From Dugong dugon (lineage: Eukaryota; Chordata; Mammalia; Sirenia; Dugongidae): 64,000 nucleotides of DNA. Below, piece after piece: positions 1 through 10,299 of the stretch (position 1 is its first letter; each line of letters starts with the position of its first letter). The stretch is taken from positions 32,692,001 through 32,756,000 of the forward strand of contig CM057465.1 of the NCBI GenBank assembly GCA_030035585.1, given 5' to 3'. Position numbers and translations under genes: made by a program. The notes below the pieces were generated by a model. That model was given only the letters and a program-made list of their open reading frames with translations. It searched no databases and had not been told where the DNA came from.

Positions 1-158
1 ATGTGTGTCAGAGTAGAACTATGGTCCCTGGCGTTTTCAATGGCTGTGACCTTTTGGAAGTAGATACCCAGGCCTTTCTTCTGAGGCACCTCTGGAAGAA
101 CTCAAACCACCAACTTTTTGGCTAGCAGCCAAGCATATTAACCATTTAAAGGGACTCC
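1..158 (-). mobile_element. AfroSINE, AACAACAA-tail subtype, cut by window edge
   Basis: Reads as the reverse complement of a tRNA-derived AfroSINE. It begins inside the body (GTCAGAGTAGAACT), continues through the GTGACCTTTTGGAAG block typical of the subtype ending in CTAACAACAAC, and ends at the head (GGGACTCC, the complement of GGAGTCCC). The tail lies left of the window. The A and B boxes are degraded. Confidence 0.8.
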
Positions 159-857
159 TTTAAATAACACAGATACTGTGAATTCAGCTACTTATACTTC
201 TCAGTGTGGACATGAAAAATTTAGAGCTCACTCCTTGCTTCCATCTCTCCATCCCTTCCTGGCATGTTGTGTTTTTAGGCCAAGATTGGGCCTGAGGGAG
301 TAGTGACCCAGGCCTTCTCAACTTCTCTTCCTCAGCTGCCTTCCTGCTCTCAATAAGACCTAGTAGGTCTACATCCTTGACCTACGTACACCTCTCCACT
401 TACATGTCAGCCTCTGATTACAGTTCCCACTGCCTTCTTAGGATTACCACTATCCCCTTGCCACTCCACACAAGGCCAAGCAGTCCTCCTGGATAAGGTG
501 TTTCCAGTGCAACACTCTGGCTTCAGTTCACTCTCAGCTTCTCAGCATACTGTTTTCCCATTGGGTTATACAATAGAATATCATATCGTGAAAATTAAAG
601 ATTCAATTTTCTCATATCAAATGAGATCCAAACAATACTCCTGAATGGGAATTTCACCTGGATGTCATGCCCAGATGCATATGACAAGCAGTGAGTACTG
701 AATTTGGGACAAATTCAATAAGAAGATGAAATGAAGGACATAGTCAAAATAGACATAGCAATACAGTAACTGTAAGGTCTTTGGCAATGTTGGAGGGGGA
801 TCAACAACAGATTTCAGTCTGTCAAGAAATATTTTGCATTTGTTGAGTACTAAGTAC
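159..857. other. Unassigned sequence
   Basis: No family recognised on either strand. The stretch is moderately pyrimidine-rich to about position 560 and AT-rich afterwards. The short open frames have no domain-like content. Confidence 0.5.
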
Positions 858-987
858 GCTGCAACAATGGGCTCAAACATAGCAGTGATTGTGAAGACGG
901 CACGGGACCGGGCAGTGTTTCGTTCTGTTCTACATAGGGTCGCTATCAGTCAGAACCAAGGCAACAGCACCTAACAACAACAACAAA
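858..987 (+). mobile_element. RTE/BovB LINE, 3' terminal fragment
   Basis: Starts at GCAACAATGGGCTCAAACAT, passes GGGCAGTGTTTCGTTCTG and the TAGGGTCGCTATCAGTCAG block, and ends in GCACCTAACAACAACAACAA. This is the same 3' end as the long copies at 2190-2714 and 17165-20663. A severe 5' truncation leaves only 3' UTR. Such truncation is normal for target-primed insertion. Confidence 0.85.
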
Positions 988-2189
988 TAGGCATTGCTGT
1001 AGAACATGGAGAACACGGTGAGGGGATCACCAAACAAAGTAACTGTCTTTAAATTGTTCAAGTTTCAACTGGGATGAGAACACACACATGCAAATGATGA
1101 AATATGGCAAAATGACATCATACAAAGGGAATACGTACATCCTAAGAATAAAGTATTAATTAGAATGACCTGAAGATATCCAGGATTCTAGGAAGGTTTG
1201 GGGTTTGAAATAAGCATTGAAGACGGTAATGGAAGCAGTGAAGAAATGGGGGAAATTCTATAAATAATAGTATAAGAGGGTTCTCTGAAACTTGAACCAG
1301 GAAGACTGCAGTTTGGATAGTGGGCTATTCAGTATGGGAAACAGCTATTTCAAAGCTGTCAATAGTTTGTTGTTTTGTGGAAGCAGGGTAGGGGGGCAGT
1401 TAACTAGAAGTAGAGTCATTATTTATTTGGGAGGTTGGGGGCAGATACTCTCTTGTATTGGGAAAAAGTACCTACTTGAAGCATTTCGATTATGTAAAAG
1501 TCAAGTCCAAATTTAAATCTGGAAAGGAAAACATGGGACATGAAAAGCAAACTACTCTGTATAATTTCATCAAAGGTTATCATCAGCGTAGACCGAGCTG
1601 TCTCTCAAGGAAAAGAAAGAATTTTCTTGACTCTCTGGAACCATTGGGAGACTTAAGGGCCTGCGCTCCAGGTGGCAGGGAATGGACTTAAAGGGGAGCC
1701 AAGATGAGAAATGACAACAGGAAACCTCTTACAGAGGGGCTTGGCCAATGAACTCTAGTAATAGCTAATATTTCAGGTTACTTTTTCTCTTTTGGTAGTA
1801 TAATTCTCTTCTGTTATCACCAAACCTTTGGTAAAGTTTTGTTAACTACATAGCCTAGTCTAAGCAGTGCTTGGAAAATCAATGGAGGGAACCTGTGTCC
1901 ACACTGAAAATTAAGCAATATGGGGAGATCTGCAGCAGCCTGGAGAAGCAATTCTAAGACAGCTGGAGTCCACCCATAGGGAAGCCTAGGGCAGAAAGCA
2001 GAGAGGTGCCAAGTGACAGCCCACTAAAAGGCTTGTTGATTGAGAAATGGGAGGGGGATTGGAAGTTACTAGGTATTAAATAGAAGGTGACCCCTGGAGC
2101 CTGGAGAACTTGCAATATTATGGTGTTAATCACATATGAGACAAGGCAAGTCCAGATTTGAAGTTTTATAAAAACCTATAGACATATTA
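988..2189. other. Unassigned sequence
   Basis: No repeat family or gene recognised. The overlapping frames at 1292-1691 have no motif and no splice context that I can see. Part of this may be very old LINE2 or MIR sequence that is too diverged to call by eye. Confidence 0.5.
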
Positions 2190-2714
2190 TATAGGGCAAA
2201 TCCGTTGCAAAAGACCTCTTTAAGGTGTTAAAAAGCAATGATGTAATTTTGAGGACTAAGGTGCTCCTGACCCAAGCCATAGTATTTTCAATAGCCTCAC
2301 ATGCACGCGAAAGCTGGACAATGAATAAGGAAGACTGAAGAATTGATGCCTTTGAATTATGGTGTTGATGAAGAATATTCAATATACCATAGACTGCCAG
2401 AAAAACGAACAAATCTGTTTTGGAAGAAGAACAGCTGGAATGCTCCTTTGAAGCAAGGATGGTGAGACTTCGTCTCAGGTACTTTGGACATGGTATCAGG
2501 AGGGCCCAGTTCCTGGAGAAGGATATTATGCTTGGTAAAGTAGAGGGTCAGCAAAAAAAGAGGAAGACCCTCAATGAGATGGATTGACACAGCGGCTGCA
2601 ACAATGGACTCAAGCATACAATGATTGTGATGATAGCACAGAACTAGGCAGTGTTTCATTCTGTTGTACATAGGGTTGCTATGAGTACAAACCAACTTAA
2701 CAGCACCTAACAAT
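2190..2714 (+). mobile_element. RTE/BovB LINE, 3' portion (end of ORF plus 3' UTR)
   Basis: Runs from GGGCAAATCCGTTGC to GCACCTAACAATAG. It is colinear with, and antisense to, the left end of the element at 17165-20663. The frame that would encode the end of the polyprotein (downstream of the reverse transcriptase) is still recognisable in pieces such as AMVRLRLRYFGH-like and LEKDIMLGKVEGQQ-like residues, but stops and frameshifts break it. The copy is 5'-truncated at about 2190. Confidence 0.88.
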
Positions 2715-2774
2715 AGATTTGCTACTCACTAGAAATCCACAGGGATGAGTGCTAGATACTTATAACTAGTTGTA

Positions 2775-2880
2775 ACTAGCTGCCAAATCCTGAGCAAATC
2801 AGTTAACTTCTCTGAGCCTCAATTTCATCACCCACAAAGTTAAGGAAACTAGATCAGATCATGTCTAAAAACTATTAGAT
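2775..2880 (+). mobile_element. MIR SINE core fragment
   Basis: The sequence CTTCTCTGAGCCTCAATTTC followed by ATCACCCACAAAG matches the conserved MIR core segment on the plus strand. It is ancient, with no TSD visible. Confidence 0.6.
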
Positions 2881-3259
2881 CAAATGTTCTAAAATTCTGT
2901 CTTTTTTCTTCCCCCTTGATGTTTTATATAATAGTGAGCCTAAAGAAAAAAAGAAAAGAAAATTCAAAAGCTAAAGGAAAAAGACAAGTCATTGTAAGAA
3001 ATATCAGATACCCAGGTGGTCAGCAGATAGGTGATGGACTACTGTGTCTTGTCTAATATGGTTATTATAGATATACTATCTGCCCACGTACTTAGAAATT
3101 CTCATGTTTTAGACTTCGCTAATTGTATTAATAATTTTCTGGTTGGCTTGAGTTTAAAATTAAAGCAAAAAAATTTCTTTCATTTTCTTTTTCAATAAAT
3201 AATCAACTTTTATTAAAAATAATATTGTTCAAAATATATTGTCAAGAATAGATACTAGG

Positions 3260-3440
3260 TAATAATGTGGTAGAAAGAATTTTAGGCCAGAATTAGGGAA
3301 TCATGAGCTCCATTCTTTCTGGCCACTAACTTATTGCATAATATTGGACAAGTCACTTTAACTCCTTCAGTCTCATAGTAAAAAATGACTCATGAGTCCT
3401 GCCCTACCTAACTCATAACCCTAATGTAAATATCAGTTTA
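3260..3440 (+). mobile_element. MIR SINE fragment
   Basis: Shows the MIR order: TTGGACAAGTCACTTTAACT, then CCTTCAGTCTCATAGTAAAA, then a CTACCTAACTCATA-like segment. Strongly diverged, so the ends are approximate. Confidence 0.55.
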
Positions 3441-3466
3441 GATAATAGATTGAAAAACAGACCTTA

Positions 3467-3631
3467 AAACAAACCCAACCCATTACTATCGAGTTGATTT
3501 CAACTCATAGTGGCCCTACAGGACGGGGTAGAACTGCTCCATAGAGTTTCCAAGGAGCACCTGGTGGACTCGAACTGCTGACCTTTTAGTTAGCAGCCTT
3601 AGCTCTTAACCCCTAAGCCACCAGGGTTTCC
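3467..3631 (-). mobile_element. AfroSINE, GGTTTGGTTT-tail subtype
   Basis: The antisense copy starts with AAAACAAACCCAACCCATTA (tail), then has CTATCGAGTTGATTTCAACT and TAGAACTGCTCCATAGAG, and ends at the head complement CCACCAGGGTTTCC. The region from tail to tRNA-like head is present but shorter than the roughly 210-bp form, because it lacks the internal AAAGATTACAGCC segment. This shorter form recurs at 16574, 23681, 53933 and 60685. Confidence 0.88.
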
Positions 3632-3644
3632 ACACAAAATATAT

Positions 3645-4345
3645 TCCCCCAACCCAAGACCCAATCCATCAGCAAGTCCTAAAAGCTCTGCCTCTAAACT
3701 TATCCTCAAATCATTTCCTTCTCTTTCCCCAGCACCATTACTCTAATCCATGCCATTATCATCTCTTGTCTGGACTACTGCAATGTCTACCTGTTTCTGG
3801 TTTTGTACCTTACAATCCATTGCCCCACACTGTACCCAGACAAATCATGTAAAGAGATCATATCACTCCTTGCTTGAACACCTTCAGTGGCTCTCTTGGC
3901 GCTTAACTGAAAGCACAAACTTCTCCTTGTGGCCTTTCTAACAAGTAATGCGGGATCTGGCCCAGACCATCTCTCTTTCTCTTTTTCCTGATCCTGATGC
4001 ATTTCCCCACTTAGGGCCTTTGCATAAGCCCGTCCCTCTACCTAGAAAGTTCTTCCCCCAGAGCTTCACAGGGCTTGATCTCTCTCATGATGTAGTCCTC
4101 AGCTCAAATATTGTCTTCTTAGAAAGACCGTCTTTACACACGCTGTCTAGTCACTCTTACAGTAATCCCTTCTTTATCTTAATAGCACTTACCTCTTGCT
4201 TTATTTCATTATTGTCTATCTTCTCACATTAAAATATAAGTTCCATAAGAGTTTGTCTGTTTTCTTTACTCATATATTTTTAGCATGTATTGCTGGATAC
4301 TCAGTATTTATTGACTAAATGAATAAATGAAAGAAAGAATAAATG
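3645..4345 (+). mobile_element. LINE2 (L2) 3' end
   Basis: Contains the ordered L2 landmarks: CCAATCCATCAGCAAGTCCT, TCTGGACTACTGCAATG, CACCTTCAGTGGCTCTC, AGGGCCTTTGCATAAGCC, AGAAAGTTCTTCCCCCAGA and AGTATTTATTGACTAAATGA, ending in a TGAATAAATGAA-type tail. Remnants of the end of the L2 ORF are not readable without many gaps. The copy is ancient (mammal-wide). Confidence 0.88.
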
Positions 4346-4953
4346 CATAATACTCCCTGTGTCTTCACTTTTTTAGCAGATCAGACATTGAAGCGGTTAA
4401 ATGTTACATGTTGTAGTAGATGATAATCCAAAAGAAAGGTGTTAAATTCACTTACAACTGCTTAGCAATTCTTTCAGTAACCAACCACGCAAATACTGAC
4501 TTTATCCAATGGATCTGTTTCCAATGAAAGCGTCTGATCAGATAAAGTATGGTGCCCCAGGATCACACAAATGATTACTTATGAATCAAGAGACCTTACA
4601 ATTTCTGGTGAAGTGTTTGTTTTGTTTGGATTTAGATTTCTCTGTTGATTCAAGTTCTTGAAAACATGGAAAACAGCAGGAGAAAATCACGCTGGGTTGG
4701 GTAGGAATGAGGAACCACGATTAAAACCTGTTAAAGCCACCTGGTCTCATGAGATTGCATCATCCTCATCACCTCCGTCAATAATTAATGATATGGAAGC
4801 ACTTATTGTAATCAGAGAGCCATAGCATGAATTTAAAAGACTGAAGAACAATATTTACCGAAATTAAGAAAGAAACCCTGAATCCAGTATTCTGCTATCT
4901 AAGTCTATTCCTAGGGCCTAAGAGATTTCCAAGTTCCACCTAAAACTCTTAAG
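4346..4953. other. Unassigned sequence
   Basis: AT-rich sequence between the L2 and an LTR. I recognise no family, gene or regulatory motif. Confidence 0.5.
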
Positions 4954-4958
4954 CCAGG

Positions 4959-5376
4959 TGTCTTAGTTAACTAGTGCCACTGTAACAGAAATACTACAAG
5001 TGGGTAGCTTTAAAAAAACACAAATTCATTTTCTCATAGTTTAAAAGTTTTTAAGTCCAAACTCAGGACACTGGCTCTAGGGGAAGTCGCTCTCTCTCTC
5101 TCTCTTTGTGGACTCTGGAGGAAGATCTTTGTCTCTTTCAGTGTTCCTCGGTTCCCTGGTGATCTTCACATGGTGTCTATCTTCCCAGTTTGTGCTCTAT
5201 GTCTATACTGCTCTTTATAACACTCAGAAGTTATTAGGTTTAGGACACACCCTACACTGATATGGCTTCATTAACATAACAAAGAAAACCCCTATTTCCA
5301 AATACCATCACATCCACAGGTATAGGGGTCAGGATTCCAACACATATTTTAGAGGGATACAATTTAATCCATAACA
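4959..5376 (-). mobile_element. MLT1-like (ERVL-MaLR type) solo LTR
   Basis: On the plus strand the copy opens with TGTCTTAGTTAACTAGTGCC, has the antisense 3'-end hallmark (GTAACAGAAATACTACAAGT, then CAAATTCATTTTCTCA), and closes with GATACAATTTAATCCATAACA. It therefore has TG...CA-type ends. A 5-bp TSD with one mismatch flanks it (CCAGG at 4954-4958, CCAGA at 5377-5381), which fits retroviral integration. No internal retroviral sequence remains. A short TC microsatellite lies inside. Confidence 0.75.
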
Positions 5377-5390
5377 CCAGAGTTTTCTAA

Positions 5391-5543
5391 AAATCAAAAA
5401 AACCAAACCTGTTGTCGTCAAGTTGATTCTGACTCAGAGCGACACTATAGGGCAGAGTAGAGAAGCCCCATAGGGTTTCCAAGGAGCAGCTGGTAGATTT
5501 CAGCTACTGACCTTTTGGTTAGCAGCCTAGCTCATTCATCAGG
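5391..5543 (-). mobile_element. AfroSINE with 9-bp TSD
   Basis: The tail (AAAAAACCAAACCTGTTG) is at the left and the head complement (TCATCAGGGTTTTC) at the right. GTTTTCTAA occurs at 5382-5390 and again at 5544-5552 as an exact TSD. The copy lies a few bases beyond the LTR that ends at 5376. Confidence 0.88.
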
Positions 5544-5552
5544 GTTTTCTAA

Positions 5553-6273
5553 TACAACATAAATTCTTTGAGGTCTACAAAACAGTTTCATCTAATTGAT
5601 AGTACTGGTGAAGTTTGCCCACCAAGGCACCATTTTTAGCAATTAAAACTATAATCAGCTTCTTCCACAGTTATTTTTTAAGAGAGAGTAGGCTAAAGTT
5701 AGTGTTGGAAGACCCAAAGGGAAAGAAGAAAGTTGTGTAGCGTCAGTAAATTTTTCAACTAGACATAGCAGACACTAGGTAAAACCTATGGAATGAGAAC
5801 TTTGTTATTTACAGGGATAACCTCAAAAAATATCCAACATCAACTCTGAAAGCATTATGGAATACTACTGGGACAACAGAATACTCTGAAACATTGACTG
5901 AGCCAGCACTGGAGACAGCTTAACAGCTAGAGAGAGCTATGTTGCTAGCGTACACATTTTCATGAATTGGGCTCATGGGTGACATTGCCAGTTTTACCAA
6001 AGACCTTTTGTCCTTTTCACAGCTAAAATAGCTGTTCATATCAAAAAGATTTCTTCTCAACCCCCGAGTCTGTAAAAAATAATTTATTTAGAGAAAAACA
6101 GTAAAATTCACTAAAAGAAGAGGTTTTCAACATGTATCCATGTACAACCTCTTTTCTCATTCAAAAATAACTTCCCACTCTGCTCCTTCTTATGTGGACA
6201 TCTTTCCATGAATTGCCTGTCTCTCATTCTTCATGCAGGCACACACAAACACCCAGAGCACTTTAGTACTAGC
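5553..6273. other. Unassigned sequence
   Basis: No family recognised. AT-rich, and no frame of note. Confidence 0.5.
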
Positions 6274-6285
6274 TAGTATGTGTTT

Positions 6286-6497
6286 GAGGAGCCCTGGTGG
6301 TGTAGTGGTTAAGCGCTCAGCTGCTAACTGAAAGGTCAGCAGTTCAAGCCCACTAGCCACTCCATGGGAGAAAGATGTGGCAGTCTGCTTCTGTAACGAT
6401 TTACAGCCTTGGAAACCCCATGGGGCAGTTCTACTCTGTCCTACAGGGTTGCTATGAGTCCAAATCAACTTGATGGCAACAGGTTTGGTTTTTGGTT
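6286..6497 (+). mobile_element. AfroSINE, full length, GGTTTGGTTTTT tail
   Basis: Complete: head GGAGCCCTGGTGGTGTAGTGG (tRNA A-box region) begins at about 6287, the B-box-like AGTTCAAGCCC follows, then GTAACGATTTACAGCC, CTATGAGTCCAAATCAACTT and an AGGTTTGGTTTTTGG tail. The 12-bp sequence TAGTATGTGTTT flanks it at 6274-6285 and 6498-6509. Confidence 0.93.
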
Positions 6498-6510
6498 TAG
6501 TATGTGTTTA

Positions 6511-6700
6511 GGTCCCTGGGTGGCAGAAACAGTTAAGCGCTCGACTACCAGCCAAAAGTTTGGAGGTTCAAACCCACCAAGACAGAAGACAGGCTTGGCA
6601 ATCTGCTTCCTAAAGGTCACAACCTTGAAAACCCTATAGAACAGTTCTACTTTGCACACACAGGGTCACCATGAATCAGAATCGATGGCAACTAACAACA
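6511..6700 (+). mobile_element. AfroSINE, AACTAACAACA-tail subtype
   Basis: The head GGTCCCTGGGTGGCAGAAAC and GTTAAGCGCTCGACTACC mark the second subtype. The body has AAAGGTCACAACCTTGAAAA, and the tail is GGCAACTAACAACAG. It begins directly after the right TSD of the preceding SINE, and TGTGTTTA is found again on its own right side at 6707-6714. Confidence 0.9.
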
Positions 6701-6714
6701 GTAAGTTGTGTTTA

Positions 6715-7339
6715 AGACTTGAACTTCTTAAGGACAGGATCAATATGCTCTCTGTCCATACTGACAGATTGTTCACCCCATGTAATGCATACCAAGCACT
6801 ACTGTGCCATCCACACCTTAGTCTTGAGGGCTTACTTTATCCTGCCCTGTTCTCAGCTATTGACCTTGGTGTTTCCTTTCCCTTTTCCACTTTACCCTTT
6901 GAACTCTAGCACCTGGTGTAATTTTGACTCCTCACAACAATGATCTGGTTCTAATCTCAGTCACATGTCACTTTGGATTATAGCTCTTCTGCTTCAATTC
7001 TGTCCCCAAAATGCCCTCCTACCAACACTTGGACAGCAAAAAGTATCTAAGATTTTCATAAGTGCTGCTATTGTGCTTCCTAAGCAATAGCACTTTCAAG
7101 AAAATATTAATTGATTGAAATCCCATAAATACTGTGCTCAGTAAAGAGGCAGTTGGAGTTTACATTTGCTCTTATAACATTTCAACCAATGTTTTTTCTT
7201 GAGAACAGTGTTTCTGATTAAGTTTTTTTTCTGAAAGGTTATTAATGTTTGAGATAATCCATATACCAGAAGAAGTATATTCATCCACGAAACCATTACC
7301 TCACTATCATATTGAGAACAGGTTAATATTTCATTTTCA
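6715..7339. other. Unassigned sequence
   Basis: Nothing recognised. The open frames at 6719-6943 and 7138-7344 look like chance. Confidence 0.5.
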
Positions 7340-7480
7340 TTCAAGTGTTGGTTAAGTATCTACCATATATCAGGCCCTGAGATGTGCACTGGAGTTTTAC
7401 AATGGCCAAGACAGTTCTGCCTCTTAATGATTTTATAACCCAATGGGAGAGACAAATAATGAACAACCAAAGACAATGCA
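7340..7480 (-). mobile_element. L2 3' end, antisense
   Basis: TCATTCAAGTGTTGGTTAAG, TATCTACCATATATCAGGCC and ATGGGAGAGACAAATAATGA are the antisense L2 terminus (compare 52065 onward). Diverged, with approximate ends. Confidence 0.6.
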
Positions 7481-7499
7481 GTATGATATGGCAGGTGTC

Positions 7500-7813
7500 A
7501 CTGGTATTTCAAATACCAGCAGGGTCACATGAGTTTCAGCAGAGCTTCTAGACTAAGACAGACTAGAAAGAAAGGCCTGGTGATATGCTTCCAAAAATGA
7601 GTCAGTGAAAACCCTATGGATCACAATAGAATGTTGACCAATATATTACTGGGACATGAAACGTCTAGGCTGGAAGACACTATATAATGGCTGTAACAAT
7701 GGACTCAAACATACCAATGATCATGGAGATGGTGCACAACTGGGCAACATTTTCTTCTGTTATACATAAGGTTATCATGAGTCAGTGCCAACTCAATGGC
7801 AACAACAGTAAGA
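7500..7813 (+). mobile_element. RTE/BovB deletion derivative (5' piece joined to 3' end)
   Basis: The first part (ATTTCAAATACCAGCAGGGT, GACTAAGACAGACTAGAAAG, GTGAAAACCCTATGGATCAC) matches the RTE 5' region seen antisense at 34923-35021 and 46529-46836. From about 7685 the sequence switches to the RTE 3' end (GGCTGTAACAATGGACTCAA to CAATGGCAACAACAG). Roughly 2.7 kb of coding sequence is missing relative to the full element. It retains a little more on each side of the junction than the 46529 copy, so the two arose from different deletions. Confidence 0.8.
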
Positions 7814-8271
7814 AAGCACACAGGCAGGACACCCTATAAAAAGGCCCAGGTCATGCTGGGTTGTAATTTACATATCTGTACATGGGAAAATCAGGACAAA
7901 TGGATTGGGCTATCAGAACAGAGATAAAAGTGGCTTAAGGTTGGAGAGAAAATTTCCAATGACTTAAGAAGGAGCCAGAGAGAAGTTGACTTAGATGGGC
8001 ACTGTCAGAGAGTAGGAGATGTGAAGTAGTCAGGATCTGATCAGTAATCAACACTGGGGCCTAAAGCAGTGGTAAGGTGAGGGACAGAAATGGTGATAGA
8101 CAAAGACAAGCAACAGCATCCTGCCAAGGCTTTGATCAAAGAGGACAGTATGATCGGAGACTCCCAGTGTTGTGCAAATGTTTGAAATGAAAAGGGAAGA
8201 AGATGCTGAGAAAATTCCTTCAGCCTCAGCTTCAGCACAAAAGGCCACAAGGGAAAGAGCTGGAAAATCAG
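7814..8271. other. Unassigned sequence
   Basis: Purine-rich. It could be the continuation of the antisense L2 interrupted at 7500, but I cannot align it by eye. Confidence 0.4.
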
Positions 8272-8800
8272 GATTCTAGTAAACTACCACAAACTCAGCT
8301 GCTTAAAACAATAACCATTTATTATCTCACAGTTCTGTAGGTCAGAAGTCCAAGTGGGCTTAACTAGGTTCTCCGCATAAGGTCTCACAAGGTCAAAATC
8401 AAGGTGTTGGCCAGACTTGGGAGTTACCTAGAGGTTCTGGGGAAGAATTCACTTCCAAACTCCTTCATGCTACTGGTAGAATTCAGTTCCTTGCAGTTGT
8501 AGGAATGAGGCCCCCACTCCCTTGAAGGCTGTCAGACAGGACCTGCTGAGCCAGGGTCTACTCTCTGATCCTAAAGGCCACTACTTTCCTTGGCCCATAG
8601 CTCCTTCCATCTTTTAAGCCAGCAACAATGTGTTGAATCCTCCTTGTACTTCGAATCTCTCTGACTACCCCTTCTTCTCCTTCAGTCCCTTCTGCCAACA
8701 GCCAGAGAAATCTCTCTATTTTTAATGGCTCACGTGTTTATAATGGGCCCACCTGGGTACTCCAGGATAATCTCATTATAAGGCCCACTATGTCATATAA
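8272..8800 (-). mobile_element. MLT1-like LTR, antisense
   Basis: The antisense MLT1 3' end is clear: ACCACAAACTCAGCTGCTTA, CCATTTATTATCTCACAGTT and CTGTAGGTCAGAAGTCCAAG. It continues through CAAGGTGTTGGCCAG to GGGCCCACCTGGGTACTCC. The length of about 500 bp suits a nearly complete solo LTR, and the ends are approximate. Confidence 0.72.
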
Positions 8801-8840
8801 CATAACACAAATTAGGAGCCTGATAGACGGTTAAACAGAT

Positions 8841-9752
8841 ACTTCATGAACTTTCTTTTTGAAGAGTAAATGGAATAATATATAGAATTCTGGGTGGGGG
8901 GGAATACTAAATAGACAATAGATAAGTGATAACTTTGGTGAAGGGTAAGACAGTACGCAATACTGGGGAAGCCAGCACAACTCCATAGACACATCCAAAC
9001 TCCCTGAGGGACCGAATTGCTGGGCAGAGGGCTGTGGGGACCATGGTCTTGGGGAACACCTAGCTCAACCGGCATAATATAGTTTATAAAGAAAATATTC
9101 TACATTCTACCTTGGTGAGTAGCGTCTGGGGTCTTAAAAGCCTGTGAGCAGCCATCTAAGATACTCCACTGGTCTCACCCCTTCAGGAGGAAGGGAGAAT
9201 GAATAAAACAAGATACGAGGGAAAGATTAGTCGAAAGGACTAATGGACCAAACTACTGTAGCCTCCACCAGACTGAGTCCAGTACAACTAGATGGTGCCC
9301 GGCTACCACCACTGACTGCTCTGACAGGGATCACAACAGAGGGTCCCAGACAGAGCTGGAGAAAAATGTAGAACAAAATTCTAACCCACAAAAAAAGACC
9401 AGACTTACTGGCCTGACAGAGACTGGAGAAACCCCAAGAGTACGGCCCCCAGACACCCTTTTAGCTCAGTAATGAAGTCACTCCCGAGGTTCACCCTTCA
9501 GCCAAAGATTAGACAGCCCCATAAACAAAAAGAGACTGATGGGACACACAGCCCAGTGACAAGGACTAGAAGTCAGGAGAGGACAGGAAACCTGTTAATA
9601 GGGAACCAAAGTTTGAGAAGGGAGAGTGTGACATGTTGTGTGGTTGTTAACCAATGTCATAAAACAGTATGTGTACTAACTGTTTAATGAGAAACTATTT
9701 GTTCTGTAAACCTTCATCTAAAGTACAACAAAAATAATAATAATAATAAAAT
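8841..9752 (+). mobile_element. L1 3' UTR fragment (afrotherian L1)
   Basis: Only 3' UTR is present. Landmarks shared with the L1 at 43232-45092 (read antisense there) are GGGGAAGCCAGCACAACTCC, GTCTGGGGTCTTAAAAGC and TAGATGGTGCCCGGCTACCA, followed by a terminus, AACCTTCATCTAAAGTACAA. That terminus matches the L1 at 26032-26397 but not the one at 43232, so two 3' subfamilies are present. The copy ends in an A-rich AATAAT tract. Confidence 0.85.
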
Positions 9753-9772
9753 ACATACATATATATATATAG
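9727..9772. repeat. A-rich tail, (AAT)n and (AT)n microsatellite
   Basis: A degenerating LINE poly(A) tail: AAAAATAATAATAATAAT-like units followed by CATACATATATATATATAT. The microsatellite probably grew from the L1 tail. Confidence 0.9.
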
Positions 9773-9774
9773 GA

Positions 9775-9832
9775 TGCTTAGGATAGTTCCTGGAATATAG
9801 TAAGCACTCAATAAATATTGGTTGTTATTAAA
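9775..9832 (+). mobile_element. MIR 3' end
   Basis: TAGTTCCTGGAATATAGTAA, then GCACTCAATAAATATTGGTT, is the conserved MIR 3' terminus on the plus strand. It directly abuts the L1 tail, so the L1 may have inserted into the MIR. Confidence 0.8.
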
Positions 9833-10225
9833 ATTACTAGTTGGAATCAACTGAACTGCAACGGGTTATGAGTTATAGGGATATATGGAGTAATAATATT
9901 TAACATACAAAGACGTGGCAAAGGACCCAGAATCTTGTGAATTCCTTGAAGACCAAGAGAGGAGCATCTGGAAAGGAATTTTTTTTTTAGCCTGGCCATC
10001 ATCATGACATGACCCTTCTCTGAGAGATCATGAAAACAAAGAAAAATAAAATATTCTATTATCTCAAGAAAGAATAACAAGAAAAATACAAATTGAATCT
10101 ACTCTGAGCTAAAATTTCTTACCTATGAGACGAGCAAAAACAAAGCAAAAGAAAACAAAAAGTAGGAGTTTGACTACACCCAGTTATTAAAGCTACAGGG
10201 AAATAGACACTCTCCTACTGTACTG
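9833..10225. other. Unassigned sequence
   Basis: No family or gene recognised. Confidence 0.5.
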
Positions 10226-10287
10226 ATTGGTGTCGTTACATGCCATGAAGTTGATTTAGACTCATAGCAACCCTATAGGACAGAGTG
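10226..10287 (-). mobile_element. AfroSINE tail-only fragment
   Basis: GTTACATGCCATGAAGTTGA, TTTAGACTCATAGCAACCC and TATAGGACAGAGTG are the last ~60 bp of an AfroSINE, read antisense. The head is missing, and the break falls at the GACAGAG block like other tail-only copies. Confidence 0.75.
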
Positions 10288-10299
10288 AATAATCAACCC

